Below, one piece after another: positions 1 to 8,776 of a DNA stretch of 63,816 nt. Each line of letters starts with the position of its first letter. Position 1 is the stretch's first letter. The stretch is from Nitrospirota bacterium (GTDB taxonomy: Bacteria > Nitrospirota > Thermodesulfovibrionia > Thermodesulfovibrionales > SM23-35): assembly GCA_014859105.1 (NCBI GenBank), contig JACUUX010000010.1, positions 1 to 63,816 on the forward strand. Direction: 5' to 3'. The position numbers were made by a program, and so were the translations under genes. The notes below the pieces were generated by a model. That model was not told where the DNA came from and did no database searches. It worked only from the letters and a program-made list of their open reading frames with translations.

Positions 1-246
1 CAGGATGCAGTTATGCGTAATATTGAAATCATTGGAGAGGCAGTAAAAAATCTTTCATCTGATTTTAGAAAGAAGTATGCTCATCCGGATTGGAAAAAGA
101 TCGTAGGGATGAGGGACAAAATTATCCATTTCTATTTTGGTGTAAAGTGGGATATTGTCTGGGCAGTAATAAAAGATAAAATACCAACCCTCAGTGAGCA
201 AATTAACAGCATTCTGAATGAATTAAAAAAATCAGATGAAGCTTGA
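1..246 (+). CDS. HepT-like ribonuclease/toxin (DUF86), 5' end outside window
   Basis: The frame is open from base 1 (Q-D-A-V before the first ATG at 13), so the N-terminus lies outside the window and about 82 residues are visible. The segment RNIEIIGEAVKNL and the RDKIIH segment (the R-x4-6-H motif of HEPN RNases, here R-x4-H) followed by FYFGVKWDIVW are typical of HepT. HepT is the HEPN toxin of MNT-HepT toxin-antitoxin modules; it is normally silenced by a neighbouring MNT nucleotidyltransferase, which would have to lie upstream. Its last 11 bases overlap the start of the helicase-nuclease gene, which suggests translational coupling with a restriction-type operon. Confidence 0.8.
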   Translation, partial: QDAVMRNIEIIGEAVKNLSSDFRKKYAHPDWKKIVGMRDKIIHFYFGVKWDIVWAVIKDKIPTLSEQINSILNELKKSDEA

Positions 247-3200
247 AAAATCCCTCGTTCTCAATAAGTATCTTCTCAGCCTTTTCGGATTCGAAAAAGT
301 TAACGATCTATTTGAAAGGCTAAAAGGTGTCAGGGAAGGATATGATACGGACGGGAAAAGCTACTATGCATGTGAGCTTATATTACTTGAAGGCCTGAAA
401 ATACCCATCGGTGATATTCTTAGATATGATAATGCAATAAAGGAATATACTGAAGGACTCGTCAGGAACCGCAGGGAAAATATAAATCTCAAGTATTTTC
501 AATACCTCTCAGTCCTTTTTTCAGAAATCTTTTTAGACAATTATTTTCACCGTCTGAAAGAATTCCTGTCTAATTTAAATGTATTCGTAGATTTTCTGAA
601 TGAAGAGATTCACAGGAAAGAAAATGAATTTCTTTATTTTGAAGAAACAGACCTGAAGAAGCTGGCATACTGGATGGCTACAGGGAGCGGGAAAACACTG
701 ATAATGCATATCAATTACTGGCAATTTTTGAAATACAATAAAGGAAGACTGGATAACATTATCCTTATCACACCGAATGAGGGACTTTCAAAGCAGCATT
801 ATCACGAAATGCAGAGAAGCGGCATCCCCTGCAGATTGTATCATGAAAATACTGGGAGCCTGACACTCTATCAGAACGAAGTCCTTGTAATTGACATCCA
901 CAAGCTGACCGAGGAGAAAAAAGGCTCTGGAGTAAGGGTTGAAGTTGAGTCCTTTGAAGGGAGAAACCTTGTTTTTATTGATGAAGGCCATAAAGGTGCG
1001 GGCACTGAAGAAAAGACATGGAAACGCTTAAGAGAAGGCCTCGCAAAAACGGGATTTATCTTTGAATACAGTGCAACCTTCGGGCAGTCAATCGGGCCAA
1101 AAGATAAAGATTTATTACGGGAATACTCAAAGGCGATAATTTTTGACTATTCATATAAATACTTTTACTCCGATGGGTATGGCAAGGATTTCTATGTCTA
1201 TAATCTGAGAGAAAAGAGCTTTCAGGAAAAATTTAAAAACCTGATTTTGACCGGTAATCTCCTCTCTTTCTACGAACAGATTCTCCTTTACGAGAAGCAT
1301 AGGGAAGAACTAAGTGAGTATCTTATTGAAAAACCTCTGTGGGCATTCATCGGAAGCAAGGTTTCAGGCGCAGGAATAAATTCTGACGTCTTAAAAGTGG
1401 TTGAATTTCTGAAGGAAATATCTGAAAACAAATCATTGCTAAAAAGAAATATAGATATAATCCTCAGCGGGAAATCAGGTCTGATTGACCTACAAGGTAA
1501 TGATGTTTTCAAAGACCGATTTGAGCATATAAGGCGAGAAGGATGTAAGGCAGATGATATTTATGAAAAGCTGTTGAATTGCAGAAGTGGCGCTTTTTCT
1601 TTTTTTGAAATTAAATCCGCAGAGGGAGAAATCGGTCTCAAGATAGGGGAAGGCGAATACTTTGGGGTTATCAATATCGGAGATGTTTCCGGATTTAAAA
1701 AGCTTCTTACAGAAAGAGGTATAGAGGTAAAATCAGACAGTATCACCCCATCACTTTTTGAGAAAGTCAATGAGCATTACTCAAATATCAATATCATTAT
1801 AGGTGCGAAGAAATTCATTGAAGGATGGGATTCGTGGCGGGTCTGCTCCATGGGGCTCATAAACATGGGAAAGGGTGAGGGCCCACAGATTATTCAGCTC
1901 TTTGGAAGAGGTGTGAGACTAAAAGGAAGAGGCTTTTCGCTCAAAAGAAGTGATGAAAACAGATATCGCATCAAGGCTCTGGAAACCCTGAATATCTTCG
2001 GACTGAATGCTGATTATATAAATACATTCCTTGAAACCATTAGACGTGAAGAAGTGGAATACGAAGAAATACAGCTTCCAATACAATTTATCAATGAGAA
2101 GAAATGGAAGAAAAAACTTTATACCCTCAAATCCCCTGAAGATTTTGACTTTTCAAGTTATTTCTTTCAAATAACTGTTAACGAGGATATTCTTGATAAG
2201 GTAAGAATTGATCTCAGACCAAGGGTAAGTCTTGCCCATGGACTGGAAGTGACAAAGGGCGAGAGCGAAGAAAATATTCTTTCTTTAGAAGATAAATACA
2301 TTGACTTGCTTAACTGGGACGGAATTTATTACGAATTACTCAATTACAAGATTGCTATGGGATATACTAATCTGAGTATTGATAAAGATACCCTGACAGA
2401 AATAATCAGAAGTAACGGCTATCAACTCTATGCCTTTTCAGAGCAGGTAATTCCTAAAGGTTTTAGTGATCTGGATAAGCTTCATGAAATTGTGCTGATG
2501 GTGCTAAAGACCTATATAGATAAATTCTATAATGACATGCTTAGAAAAGAAGAATCCAAGAGATTGCAGCCAGTCTATTTAGTCAAAGAAGACGAGAATC
2601 TCGCTTACGGTGAATATACTGTTAAAATTGAAATACCTGCAGATAAAAAAGAGCAGAAAGAAAGACAGAAGTTTATCAAAAAGATTAAAGGATTCGTTAA
2701 AAATATTGAGAAGCTTTATCAGGATGACCTGAAGGAATTCCCGAGAATACATTTTGACAGACATTTATATACTCCCTTACTCCTGTATAAAAAAGACAAG
2801 GATTTTATAAAAACTATACCTACCCAACTAAATGAGGGAGAATTTGAATTTATCGGGTGTCTCAGGAATTATCTAAAAGCGCATAAAGAAAGATTTAAGA
2901 ATGAAGAAATTTTCTTATTACGAAATCTATCCCGAAAAGGCATAAGGTTTTTCCAGAGAAGTGGCTTCTATCCTGACTTCATTATGTGGAGAAAGATAAA
3001 GGATAAACAGACTATAGCTTTTGTTGATCCCAAAGGGATACGACACGTTGAAGATGAAAAGATACAACTTCATGAAAACATTAAAGAACTTGAGAAGACA
3101 ATAGGCAGAGGAGATTTAAAACTGGAATCTTTTATCCTTTCCGTATCCGAATTTAAAAAAATCAAAAAAACCTGTGCTTATTCAAAAAAGGATAAAAAGG

Positions 3201-3274
3201 ACTTAGAACGAGAGCACGTGTTGTTTATGGAAGATAAGGAAAAAGTAATTAATAAACTTTTTGAAATGTTGTAA
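236..3274 (+). CDS. Type III restriction-like DEAD/DEAH helicase-endonuclease (Res-like)
   Basis: A 1012-residue SF2 helicase with a C-terminal nuclease. Visible motifs in order: Walker A ATGSGKT (about residue 150), Walker B/motif II DEGH (about 247), motif III-like EYSATF (about 278), motif VI QLFGRGVRLKG (about 552), and near the C-terminus YPDF...VDPKG (about 910-932), a PD-(D/E)xK nuclease signature. This architecture matches the Res subunit of type III restriction systems, which translocates on DNA and cleaves with a Mod methyltransferase partner. No methyltransferase is visible in the window, so a partner would have to be upstream or absent. The ATG overlaps the HepT gene. It could instead be an orphan helicase-nuclease defence protein. 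Confidence 0.85.
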   Translation: MKLEKSLVLNKYLLSLFGFEKVNDLFERLKGVREGYDTDGKSYYACELILLEGLKIPIGDILRYDNAIKEYTEGLVRNRRENINLKYFQYLSVLFSEIFLDNYFHRLKEFLSNLNVFVDFLNEEIHRKENEFLYFEETDLKKLAYWMATGSGKTLIMHINYWQFLKYNKGRLDNIILITPNEGLSKQHYHEMQRSGIPCRLYHENTGSLTLYQNEVLVIDIHKLTEEKKGSGVRVEVESFEGRNLVFIDEGHKGAGTEEKTWKRLREGLAKTGFIFEYSATFGQSIGPKDKDLLREYSKAIIFDYSYKYFYSDGYGKDFYVYNLREKSFQEKFKNLILTGNLLSFYEQILLYEKHREELSEYLIEKPLWAFIGSKVSGAGINSDVLKVVEFLKEISENKSLLKRNIDIILSGKSGLIDLQGNDVFKDRFEHIRREGCKADDIYEKLLNCRSGAFSFFEIKSAEGEIGLKIGEGEYFGVINIGDVSGFKKLLTERGIEVKSDSITPSLFEKVNEHYSNINIIIGAKKFIEGWDSWRVCSMGLINMGKGEGPQIIQLFGRGVRLKGRGFSLKRSDENRYRIKALETLNIFGLNADYINTFLETIRREEVEYEEIQLPIQFINEKKWKKKLYTLKSPEDFDFSSYFFQITVNEDILDKVRIDLRPRVSLAHGLEVTKGESEENILSLEDKYIDLLNWDGIYYELLNYKIAMGYTNLSIDKDTLTEIIRSNGYQLYAFSEQVIPKGFSDLDKLHEIVLMVLKTYIDKFYNDMLRKEESKRLQPVYLVKEDENLAYGEYTVKIEIPADKKEQKERQKFIKKIKGFVKNIEKLYQDDLKEFPRIHFDRHLYTPLLLYKKDKDFIKTIPTQLNEGEFEFIGCLRNYLKAHKERFKNEEIFLLRNLSRKGIRFFQRSGFYPDFIMWRKIKDKQTIAFVDPKGIRHVEDEKIQLHENIKELEKTIGRGDLKLESFILSVSEFKKIKKTCAYSKKDKKDLEREHVLFMEDKEKVINKLFEML

Positions 3275-3312
3275 AAATAATCGGAAAGGTAATTGATGAA
3301 AATTACACAAAG

Positions 3313-3738
3313 ATGCTTATCAATAAAATCGATTTGAGCCTGAAAACCGTTATATGTCTTGACAAGGTTCAGAAAAGAATAAAAATTACAAAAGATGACT
3401 ACAAATTATTAAAATCACAAAAACTGATTGAAGGCAGATATCCGAAACTTTTTGTTACTGCAAAAATCACTGCTTTAACTGGAGATAAGTCAACCTATAT
3501 TAAACATCGTGCTTTTAATAAAAAATATTATAAGGCGATGATTATAGAATTTATAAGAGAATTCAGGTCAGCCAGCAGACAAGATATTAATAATTTACTG
3601 CTCGATAAACTCCCAGACATATTAAATGAAAAGCAGAAGATAAATAAAATAAATAATCTGCTCTATGAAATGTCGAAAAAGGATGGGTCAATTAAGAATA
3701 CTGGCTCTGATAAAAAACCTTGCTGGATCATTGTCTAA
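3313..3738 (+). CDS. C-terminal fragment of an AlbA_2-type (Schlafen-AlbA_2) DNA-binding/ATPase-like protein
   Basis: The 141 residues resemble the C-terminal third of AlbA_2-domain proteins often annotated as RecG-like or putative transcriptional regulators: a segment like LIEGRYPKLFV, then SASRQDINNLLLDKLPDILNEKQK with a winged-helix look, then a K-P-x-W-x-V ending. The AlbA_2 and central domains are missing. The frame stays open upstream of the ATG into the end of the helicase gene, and homologous-looking residues (VIDENYTK) precede the ATG. This suggests a gene whose front was lost when the restriction-like operon was placed beside it. It has a weak ribosome binding site and may not be expressed. 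Confidence 0.55.
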   Translation: MLINKIDLSLKTVICLDKVQKRIKITKDDYKLLKSQKLIEGRYPKLFVTAKITALTGDKSTYIKHRAFNKKYYKAMIIEFIREFRSASRQDINNLLLDKLPDILNEKQKINKINNLLYEMSKKDGSIKNTGSDKKPCWIIV

Positions 3739-3874
3739 TTTTTAGTTGTAAATAAGAAGTAATTTAGAAGTAAATTGGACATAACTTATTGATAAATAAG
3801 TATATTTAGAAGGATCAATTCATTAGAAACGAATTTATAAAGATGTAAAAATAGATTTTACAGTAAATAGTCTT

Positions 3875-5380
3875 TTATAAAACAGTAACCTCATAGTTTT
3901 CCTGATGAAGATTGCGGCTTTCCCTTATGGTAACCTTTATACTGTATTTGTTTTCTATATCCTCAATACCTGCACGCTCTTCATCAGATAAAAATTCCGC
4001 AACATAAGGGTGAGCTGTCACAATAATCCTTTCTCCGCCATGCCTTGCAAGTCTCTTAATTTTTCTGAAAATTTCATAACATAGGGTCCGGGGCGACCTG
4101 ACAAACCCCTTGCCCTCACAATATGGACATGAGTCACATAGCGTTCTCCCGAGACTCTCCCTGACACGCTTCCTTGTCATCTGAATCAGTCCGAGTTCCG
4201 TGATATGAGATATTGTGTTTTTGGCACGGTCTTTTCTCATTGCTTCAAAAAATGCATTGAATACCCGTTCCCTGTTTTCGGGCTTTTCCATATCTATGAA
4301 ATCAACAATTATGATGCCCCCGAGATTTCTGAGCCGGATCTGATATGCTATTTCCTTTACTGCTTCGAGATTTGTTTTAAGTATCGTGTCTTCGAGCTCC
4401 TCTTTGCCGACAAATTTACCGGTATTAACATCTATTACGGTCATGGCTTCAGTCTGATCTATCACGATATAACCACCGGATTTTAACCAGACCTTTCTTC
4501 CGAGTGCCCTTGATATATCGAGCTCTATTCCATATGAATCGAATATAGGTTCTATGCCGTCGTATAACTCTATTTCCCCGAGAAGCTTCTCGAAGTAGGT
4601 TCTGACAAAATCCTTGATCCTTTCATACTCTTCCTCGGAATCCACAATAAGCTTTTTTACATCCTGTATCATAAGGTCGCGTACGCTTCTGAAGACAAGG
4701 TCGAGGTCGCTGTAAAGTAAAGTAGGCGCTGATACACGATCCTTTTTTTTCTGAATGTTGTCCCATAATAAAAGGAGAAAATCGAGGTCTTTTTTCATAT
4801 CATCTTCCACCGATCCCTCACTTGCTGTCCTTATAATAAGTCCGTAGCCCTTTGTTTTAACTTTATCAACAATTGTCCTGAGCCTTATACGCTCAGATTC
4901 ATCGGATATCCTCCTTGAAATACCTATATGTTCTACATTCGGCATGAGTACAAGGTGTCTTCCAGGCAATGTTACATATGATGTAACCCTTGCACCTTTA
5001 CTGCCTATCGGGTCTTTTGAAACCTGAACAAGGATTTCCTGACCTTCCTGAGTGAGTTCATCTATGGTAAGATCCGGCTTCCCCTTCTTTGAAACAAGTT
5101 CGATAGAATTGACTTTTTCTTCTTCCTCAAGAAAAGGTGCAAATTCCTCCATACCAGCATGGATGTCAGTGACATAAAGGAAGGCAGCTTTTTCGAGCCC
5201 GATGTCAACAAAGGCGGATTGCATGCCAGGAAGAACCTTTACCACCCTGCCTTTGTAGATATTTCCAACAAGGCTTGCATCACGCTTCCTTTCAACATAG
5301 AATTCTACTAACTGTCCGCCCTCAAGAAGGGCAACCCTGATTTCGTCATAAGTTACATTTATCAATATCTCGCTGTCCAT
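3875..5380 (-). CDS. rng: Ribonuclease E/G family protein (RNase G)
   Basis: A 501-residue RNase G-size member of the RNase E/G family, a single-strand endoribonuclease for rRNA and mRNA processing. An S1 domain follows the first strands (GNIYKGRVVKVLPGMQSAFVD, about 40-110). The catalytic Mg-binding aspartates are in VIDVNTGKFVG and IIVDFIDM (about 315 and 357). The Zn-link cysteines are in CDSCPYCEGKG (about 416). The long C-terminal scaffold of RNase E is absent. It lies 10 bp downstream of the B12-radical SAM gene on the same strand, so the two are probably one transcript, a pairing common in deltaproteobacterial and Nitrospirota genomes. Confidence 0.93.
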   Translation of the reverse strand: MDSEILINVTYDEIRVALLEGGQLVEFYVERKRDASLVGNIYKGRVVKVLPGMQSAFVDIGLEKAAFLYVTDIHAGMEEFAPFLEEEEKVNSIELVSKKGKPDLTIDELTQEGQEILVQVSKDPIGSKGARVTSYVTLPGRHLVLMPNVEHIGISRRISDESERIRLRTIVDKVKTKGYGLIIRTASEGSVEDDMKKDLDFLLLLWDNIQKKKDRVSAPTLLYSDLDLVFRSVRDLMIQDVKKLIVDSEEEYERIKDFVRTYFEKLLGEIELYDGIEPIFDSYGIELDISRALGRKVWLKSGGYIVIDQTEAMTVIDVNTGKFVGKEELEDTILKTNLEAVKEIAYQIRLRNLGGIIIVDFIDMEKPENRERVFNAFFEAMRKDRAKNTISHITELGLIQMTRKRVRESLGRTLCDSCPYCEGKGFVRSPRTLCYEIFRKIKRLARHGGERIIVTAHPYVAEFLSDEERAGIEDIENKYSIKVTIRESRNLHQENYEVTVL

Positions 5381-5390
5381 ATTTATAATT

Positions 5391-7949
5391 TCATATTTTA
5401 TAATCTACAATCTGCACTTTGTATTTATTAATGGGACTTGCCCAGCCACCCTTCCATCCGTAAAGTGCTATCCTTGTTACATCAAGGCCTTCTAAAGGAG
5501 CATCCAATAAGAGGGGAAGGATTTCTCCCAGCCTGACTTTTATGTTGCCCTGATCCACAAGTATAACCTTTACCGTATTTTCCTCAACGATCACTGCTTC
5601 CTCAACAAAGCTTCTCAAATTTACAAAATGTTTCTCTCTATGAAATTTTATCTCCTTTTCTGATAAAAAAAATTTTATATTAGACGGCTCTCCGCCTCTG
5701 ACTTCATATTCATATCTTGTTATAAAGCTGTTTAATGATTCAGCGTTTGCCGGTATAACTGCCATATAATTCACATATATGCCTTCAGGCAATACATTGT
5801 TCAATTGTCTTCTGTTCTCCAGCAAATCAAAAGGCGGGATAATTTCCATATCAAAATATTCATTGAGCCCTGCAACCCCAACACTTAGTGGGGGCCCAAA
5901 CGATACCTTCGGACCCGGATGAAAGCCTTTTGAATATTTTAGGGGGAACCCTGCCCTCCTCATTGCTCTGTGAATAACGTTAACGAGTTCAAGATGGGAA
6001 AGATATCTCAATCTCTCTGTCTTGGAAAATTCGACCCTTATACTGACAGGCTTAAATTGGGTTTGGGAATAAAGCGGAGAAACGGCGACCCGGAGATTAG
6101 GAGATAAATTTATATCTTCGAATTTTCTTATCTTTTCCCCTTCTCCGTATCTCCCCTTCTCCGTATTCTTGTGGCATTCAATCCCACAATTGTGGCATTC
6201 TTTTCTGCAATCGATTGTTATACTCTCTGATAGAGCATTATTATATTCTTTCCACAGGAATTCTTTTGTGACGCCGATATCTACTCGCTCCCAGGGAAGA
6301 ACATCTGAAAATTGAAAAGTCTTTTCCGCAAAGTCTGTTACATCCATACCAGTATGTTCCATCGCTTTTTTCCATTTCTCAAAATCAAATGTTTCTGTCC
6401 AGCCATCGAGTCTGCAACCGAGAGACCATGCTTTCTCAATGAGGGGTGCGAGTCTTTCATCACCCCGTGAAAAGGCAGCTTCTAAAAGGCTCATTTCGAC
6501 ATCGTGGCCTTTTATATTAAAGCCCTTTTTTGACAGGAAGTTCTTTATATAAATCTTTTTTCTTCTTAGCTCATCAGCAGGTTCTTGCCCGTACCATTGA
6601 AAAGGTGTATGAGATTTTGGGACAAAAGGAGAAATCCCTACGCTTAAATTGACGAATCTTTTGGTAAACCTTTTTGCAGTTTTAAGTGCCTTCATTGCCA
6701 TTTCAGGAATTGCCTCTATATCTTCTCCTGTTTCTGTTGGCAGGCCTATCATGAAATATAATTTTAGGTTGTGCCAGCCTTCCTCGAATAATATTCTGAG
6801 TGCCTGCTCATAATCCTCTTCAGAAAAGTCTTTATTTATCACCCTTCTCAATCTTCCGGTCCCGGCCTCTGGTGCGATTGTAAATCCTGTTTTTCTGACA
6901 GCTCGTATCTCTTTTAGAATGTCCCGGTTTACGGATGCTACCCTGAGAGACGGAAGGGAGAGGGCAATCTTATCTCTTTCAAATCTCTTATTAAATTCCC
7001 TTACAACCTGTAAAAGGCAACTGTAGTCTCCTGTACTGAGAGAGGTAAAAGCTACCTCTTCATAGCCTGTAGCTTTCAGAGATTTTTCAGCCAAATCCAA
7101 AACTCTTTCAGGACTCTTTTCACGGGCTGGCCTGTATATCATTCCAGCCTGACAGAACCTGCACCCCATTGAACAGCCTCTGGCAACCTCGATGTTTACC
7201 CTGTCGTGTACAATCGAGGTATATGGGACAATGGGTTTATCAGGATAAGAGGCATTATCAAGGGATTTAATGATGCGTCTCTTAACCACTCCATTCCCCC
7301 CTTTGCTGAAGGGGGGATAAGGGGGGGTAATTATCGAACTTTGAACCGATGGCACATACATCCCTTCAATTTCGGAGAGAGCCAAAAGAACAGATTCCCT
7401 TTTGCCGTCTCCCTCTGTTTTCCATGAATAAAATGTTTCGATTATCTCCTTCACAGCCTCTTCTCCGTCACCGATTAAGAATGCATCAATAAAAGCTGAC
7501 ATAGGCAATGGATTAACTGTGCAGGGACCCCCGGCAATTATTATGGGATAAAGGTGATTGAGGGAAGACAAGTTGCGGTCTTCTGATTTAACAGGTATTC
7601 CACCAAGATGAAGCATGTTGAGGACAGTTGTATATGAAAGCTCGTACTGCAGACTGAACCCGACAATATCGAAAGCACTTAAAGGTCTGTTTGATTCTAA
7701 AGATGAAAGAGGAATCCCGTATGCCTTCATCCATGCCTCGAGATCTATCCAGGGAGAGAACACCCTTTCTGCAGCGGCATAGGGGAAGTCATTTATTATT
7801 TTATAAAGAATTTTAAGACCGAGATGGGACATCCCGATTTCATAAATGTCGGGAAATACGAGGGCAATCTTTACGGGTGCGGCTTTATGAATGGTATTGA
7901 TTTCATTATTTATATATCTGCTTGGTTTTTTAAAAGATGAGAGATTCAC
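5391..7949 (-). CDS. B12-binding radical SAM protein (TIGR03960) fused to DUF2344 (TIGR03936)
   Basis: An 852-residue fusion. Residues 20-180 form a B12-binding-like domain (VFPDIYEIGMSHLGLKILY). The radical SAM core begins at CSMGCRFC (about 257-264), which ligates a 4Fe-4S cluster. From about 655 to the end is DUF2344 (RYLSHLELVNVIHRAMRRA, YSKGFHPGPKVSFGPPLSVG). The substrate is not established; the family is often linked to RNase E/G or tRNA/ribosome genes, as here. Two low-complexity inserts interrupt it: a PPYPPFSKGG element at about residues 206-219 and an arginine/glutamate-rich stretch (TEKGRYGEGEK) near 595-610. The start is a GTG. Confidence 0.88.
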   Translation of the reverse strand: MNLSSFKKPSRYINNEINTIHKAAPVKIALVFPDIYEIGMSHLGLKILYKIINDFPYAAAERVFSPWIDLEAWMKAYGIPLSSLESNRPLSAFDIVGFSLQYELSYTTVLNMLHLGGIPVKSEDRNLSSLNHLYPIIIAGGPCTVNPLPMSAFIDAFLIGDGEEAVKEIIETFYSWKTEGDGKRESVLLALSEIEGMYVPSVQSSIITPPYPPFSKGGNGVVKRRIIKSLDNASYPDKPIVPYTSIVHDRVNIEVARGCSMGCRFCQAGMIYRPAREKSPERVLDLAEKSLKATGYEEVAFTSLSTGDYSCLLQVVREFNKRFERDKIALSLPSLRVASVNRDILKEIRAVRKTGFTIAPEAGTGRLRRVINKDFSEEDYEQALRILFEEGWHNLKLYFMIGLPTETGEDIEAIPEMAMKALKTAKRFTKRFVNLSVGISPFVPKSHTPFQWYGQEPADELRRKKIYIKNFLSKKGFNIKGHDVEMSLLEAAFSRGDERLAPLIEKAWSLGCRLDGWTETFDFEKWKKAMEHTGMDVTDFAEKTFQFSDVLPWERVDIGVTKEFLWKEYNNALSESITIDCRKECHNCGIECHKNTEKGRYGEGEKIRKFEDINLSPNLRVAVSPLYSQTQFKPVSIRVEFSKTERLRYLSHLELVNVIHRAMRRAGFPLKYSKGFHPGPKVSFGPPLSVGVAGLNEYFDMEIIPPFDLLENRRQLNNVLPEGIYVNYMAVIPANAESLNSFITRYEYEVRGGEPSNIKFFLSEKEIKFHREKHFVNLRSFVEEAVIVEENTVKVILVDQGNIKVRLGEILPLLLDAPLEGLDVTRIALYGWKGGWASPINKYKVQIVDYKI
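6127..6172. repeat. Short direct repeat inside the TIGR03960 gene
   Basis: CTTCTCCGTATCTCCCCTTCTCCGTATTC contains two copies of CTTCTCCGTAT. On the coding strand it gives a TEKGRYGEGEK peptide that joins the radical SAM and DUF2344 parts. It resembles the Arg/Glu-rich intragenic insert repeats seen in metagenomic genomes, and I read it as inserted sequence in an interdomain linker. Confidence 0.5.
7293..7331. repeat. Intragenic G/C-run palindromic element (PPYPPFSKGG type)
   Basis: CCCCCCTTTGCTGAAGGGGGG forms a palindrome flanked by a G-run and TAATT. It is read in frame by the radical SAM gene as PPYPPFSKGG. It belongs to the same family as the elements in carB, carA and smc. Confidence 0.8.
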
Positions 7950-7978
7950 AGATTAAGAATACCATCCTGTAACTCTCT

Positions 7979-8007
7979 TTGGCAAGGCGGGAGATTTTTG
8001 TTATAAT
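7979..8007 (+). promoter_or_regulatory. Sigma70-type promoter for bamD
   Basis: TTGGCA, a 17-bp spacer, then a perfect TATAAT. The -10 box ends 10 bp before the bamD ATG at 8018, so the predicted start of transcription leaves only a few nucleotides of leader. It sits between the divergent TIGR03960 and bamD genes. Confidence 0.6.
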
Positions 8008-8017
8008 ATACAGAGTT

Positions 8018-8776
8018 ATGCCAAGGAATTTTATTATCATTTTTCTTTTGTTTCTTCTGATAATCTCCTGCGCAGGGAAACCCGCGGTTAAACCCCCGGA
8101 AGAATTCGACCCTGAAAAGACATTTGAAATGGCGAACGAACAATTAGAGAAAAAGGATTACGAAAAGGCAAGGGCGGCCTTTCTTGAGATTAAAAACAGA
8201 GACTTTTCAAGGAAATTTGCCCCACTTGCCCAGTTAAGGATTGCAGACTCTTATGTTAGAGAAGACGAATATGAACTTGCAATCGCTGAGTATAAAAAGT
8301 TTATCGAAGCCTATCCAGAGCACCGGTATGCACCGTATGCACAGTATCAAATCGCCATGGTTTACTTTAACCAGATAGAGGGACCGGAAAGAGGATATGG
8401 CGGTGCGGCTAAGGCACTCGAAGAATTCGAGAAACTTAAAAAAATGTACCCGAGAAATCCCTATAAAGATGAAATAAAACTCAGAATCGAAAAATGCAGG
8501 AATATAATTGCTGAATATGAATACCTCGTCGGAGGTTTTTATTATAAGAAAGGTTCATACAATGCCGCAATCAGCAGGTTCGAGGGCTTACTCGAAAATT
8601 ATCCCGAATACAGGAAAGAGGCCGAAGTACTTTTTTATACCGGCCTTTCCTATAAACACCTCGGTCAAAAAGATAAAGCCTCAGATTACTTTAACCGCCT
8701 TATTGAAAAATATCCGAATAACAAGCTGACAGAAAGAGCAAAGAAAGAACTTGCCAACCTCAAACGTGAAGCATAA
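8018..8776 (+). CDS. bamD: BamD-like outer-membrane assembly lipoprotein, TPR
   Basis: The chosen ATG gives a signal peptide with lipobox LIISC, so the mature protein is a lipoprotein. It is followed by five or so TPR-like helix pairs (FEMANEQLEKKDYEKARAAF, YELAIAEYKKFIEAYPEHRYAPYAQYQIAMVYF). BamD works at the inner face of the outer membrane with BamA to fold beta-barrel proteins. About 252 residues is normal for the family. The longer reading upstream would place non-signal residues before the signal peptide and lies within the promoter, so it was rejected. A CpoB/YbgF-like TPR role cannot be excluded. Confidence 0.8.
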   Translation: MPRNFIIIFLLFLLIISCAGKPAVKPPEEFDPEKTFEMANEQLEKKDYEKARAAFLEIKNRDFSRKFAPLAQLRIADSYVREDEYELAIAEYKKFIEAYPEHRYAPYAQYQIAMVYFNQIEGPERGYGGAAKALEEFEKLKKMYPRNPYKDEIKLRIEKCRNIIAEYEYLVGGFYYKKGSYNAAISRFEGLLENYPEYRKEAEVLFYTGLSYKHLGQKDKASDYFNRLIEKYPNNKLTERAKKELANLKREA

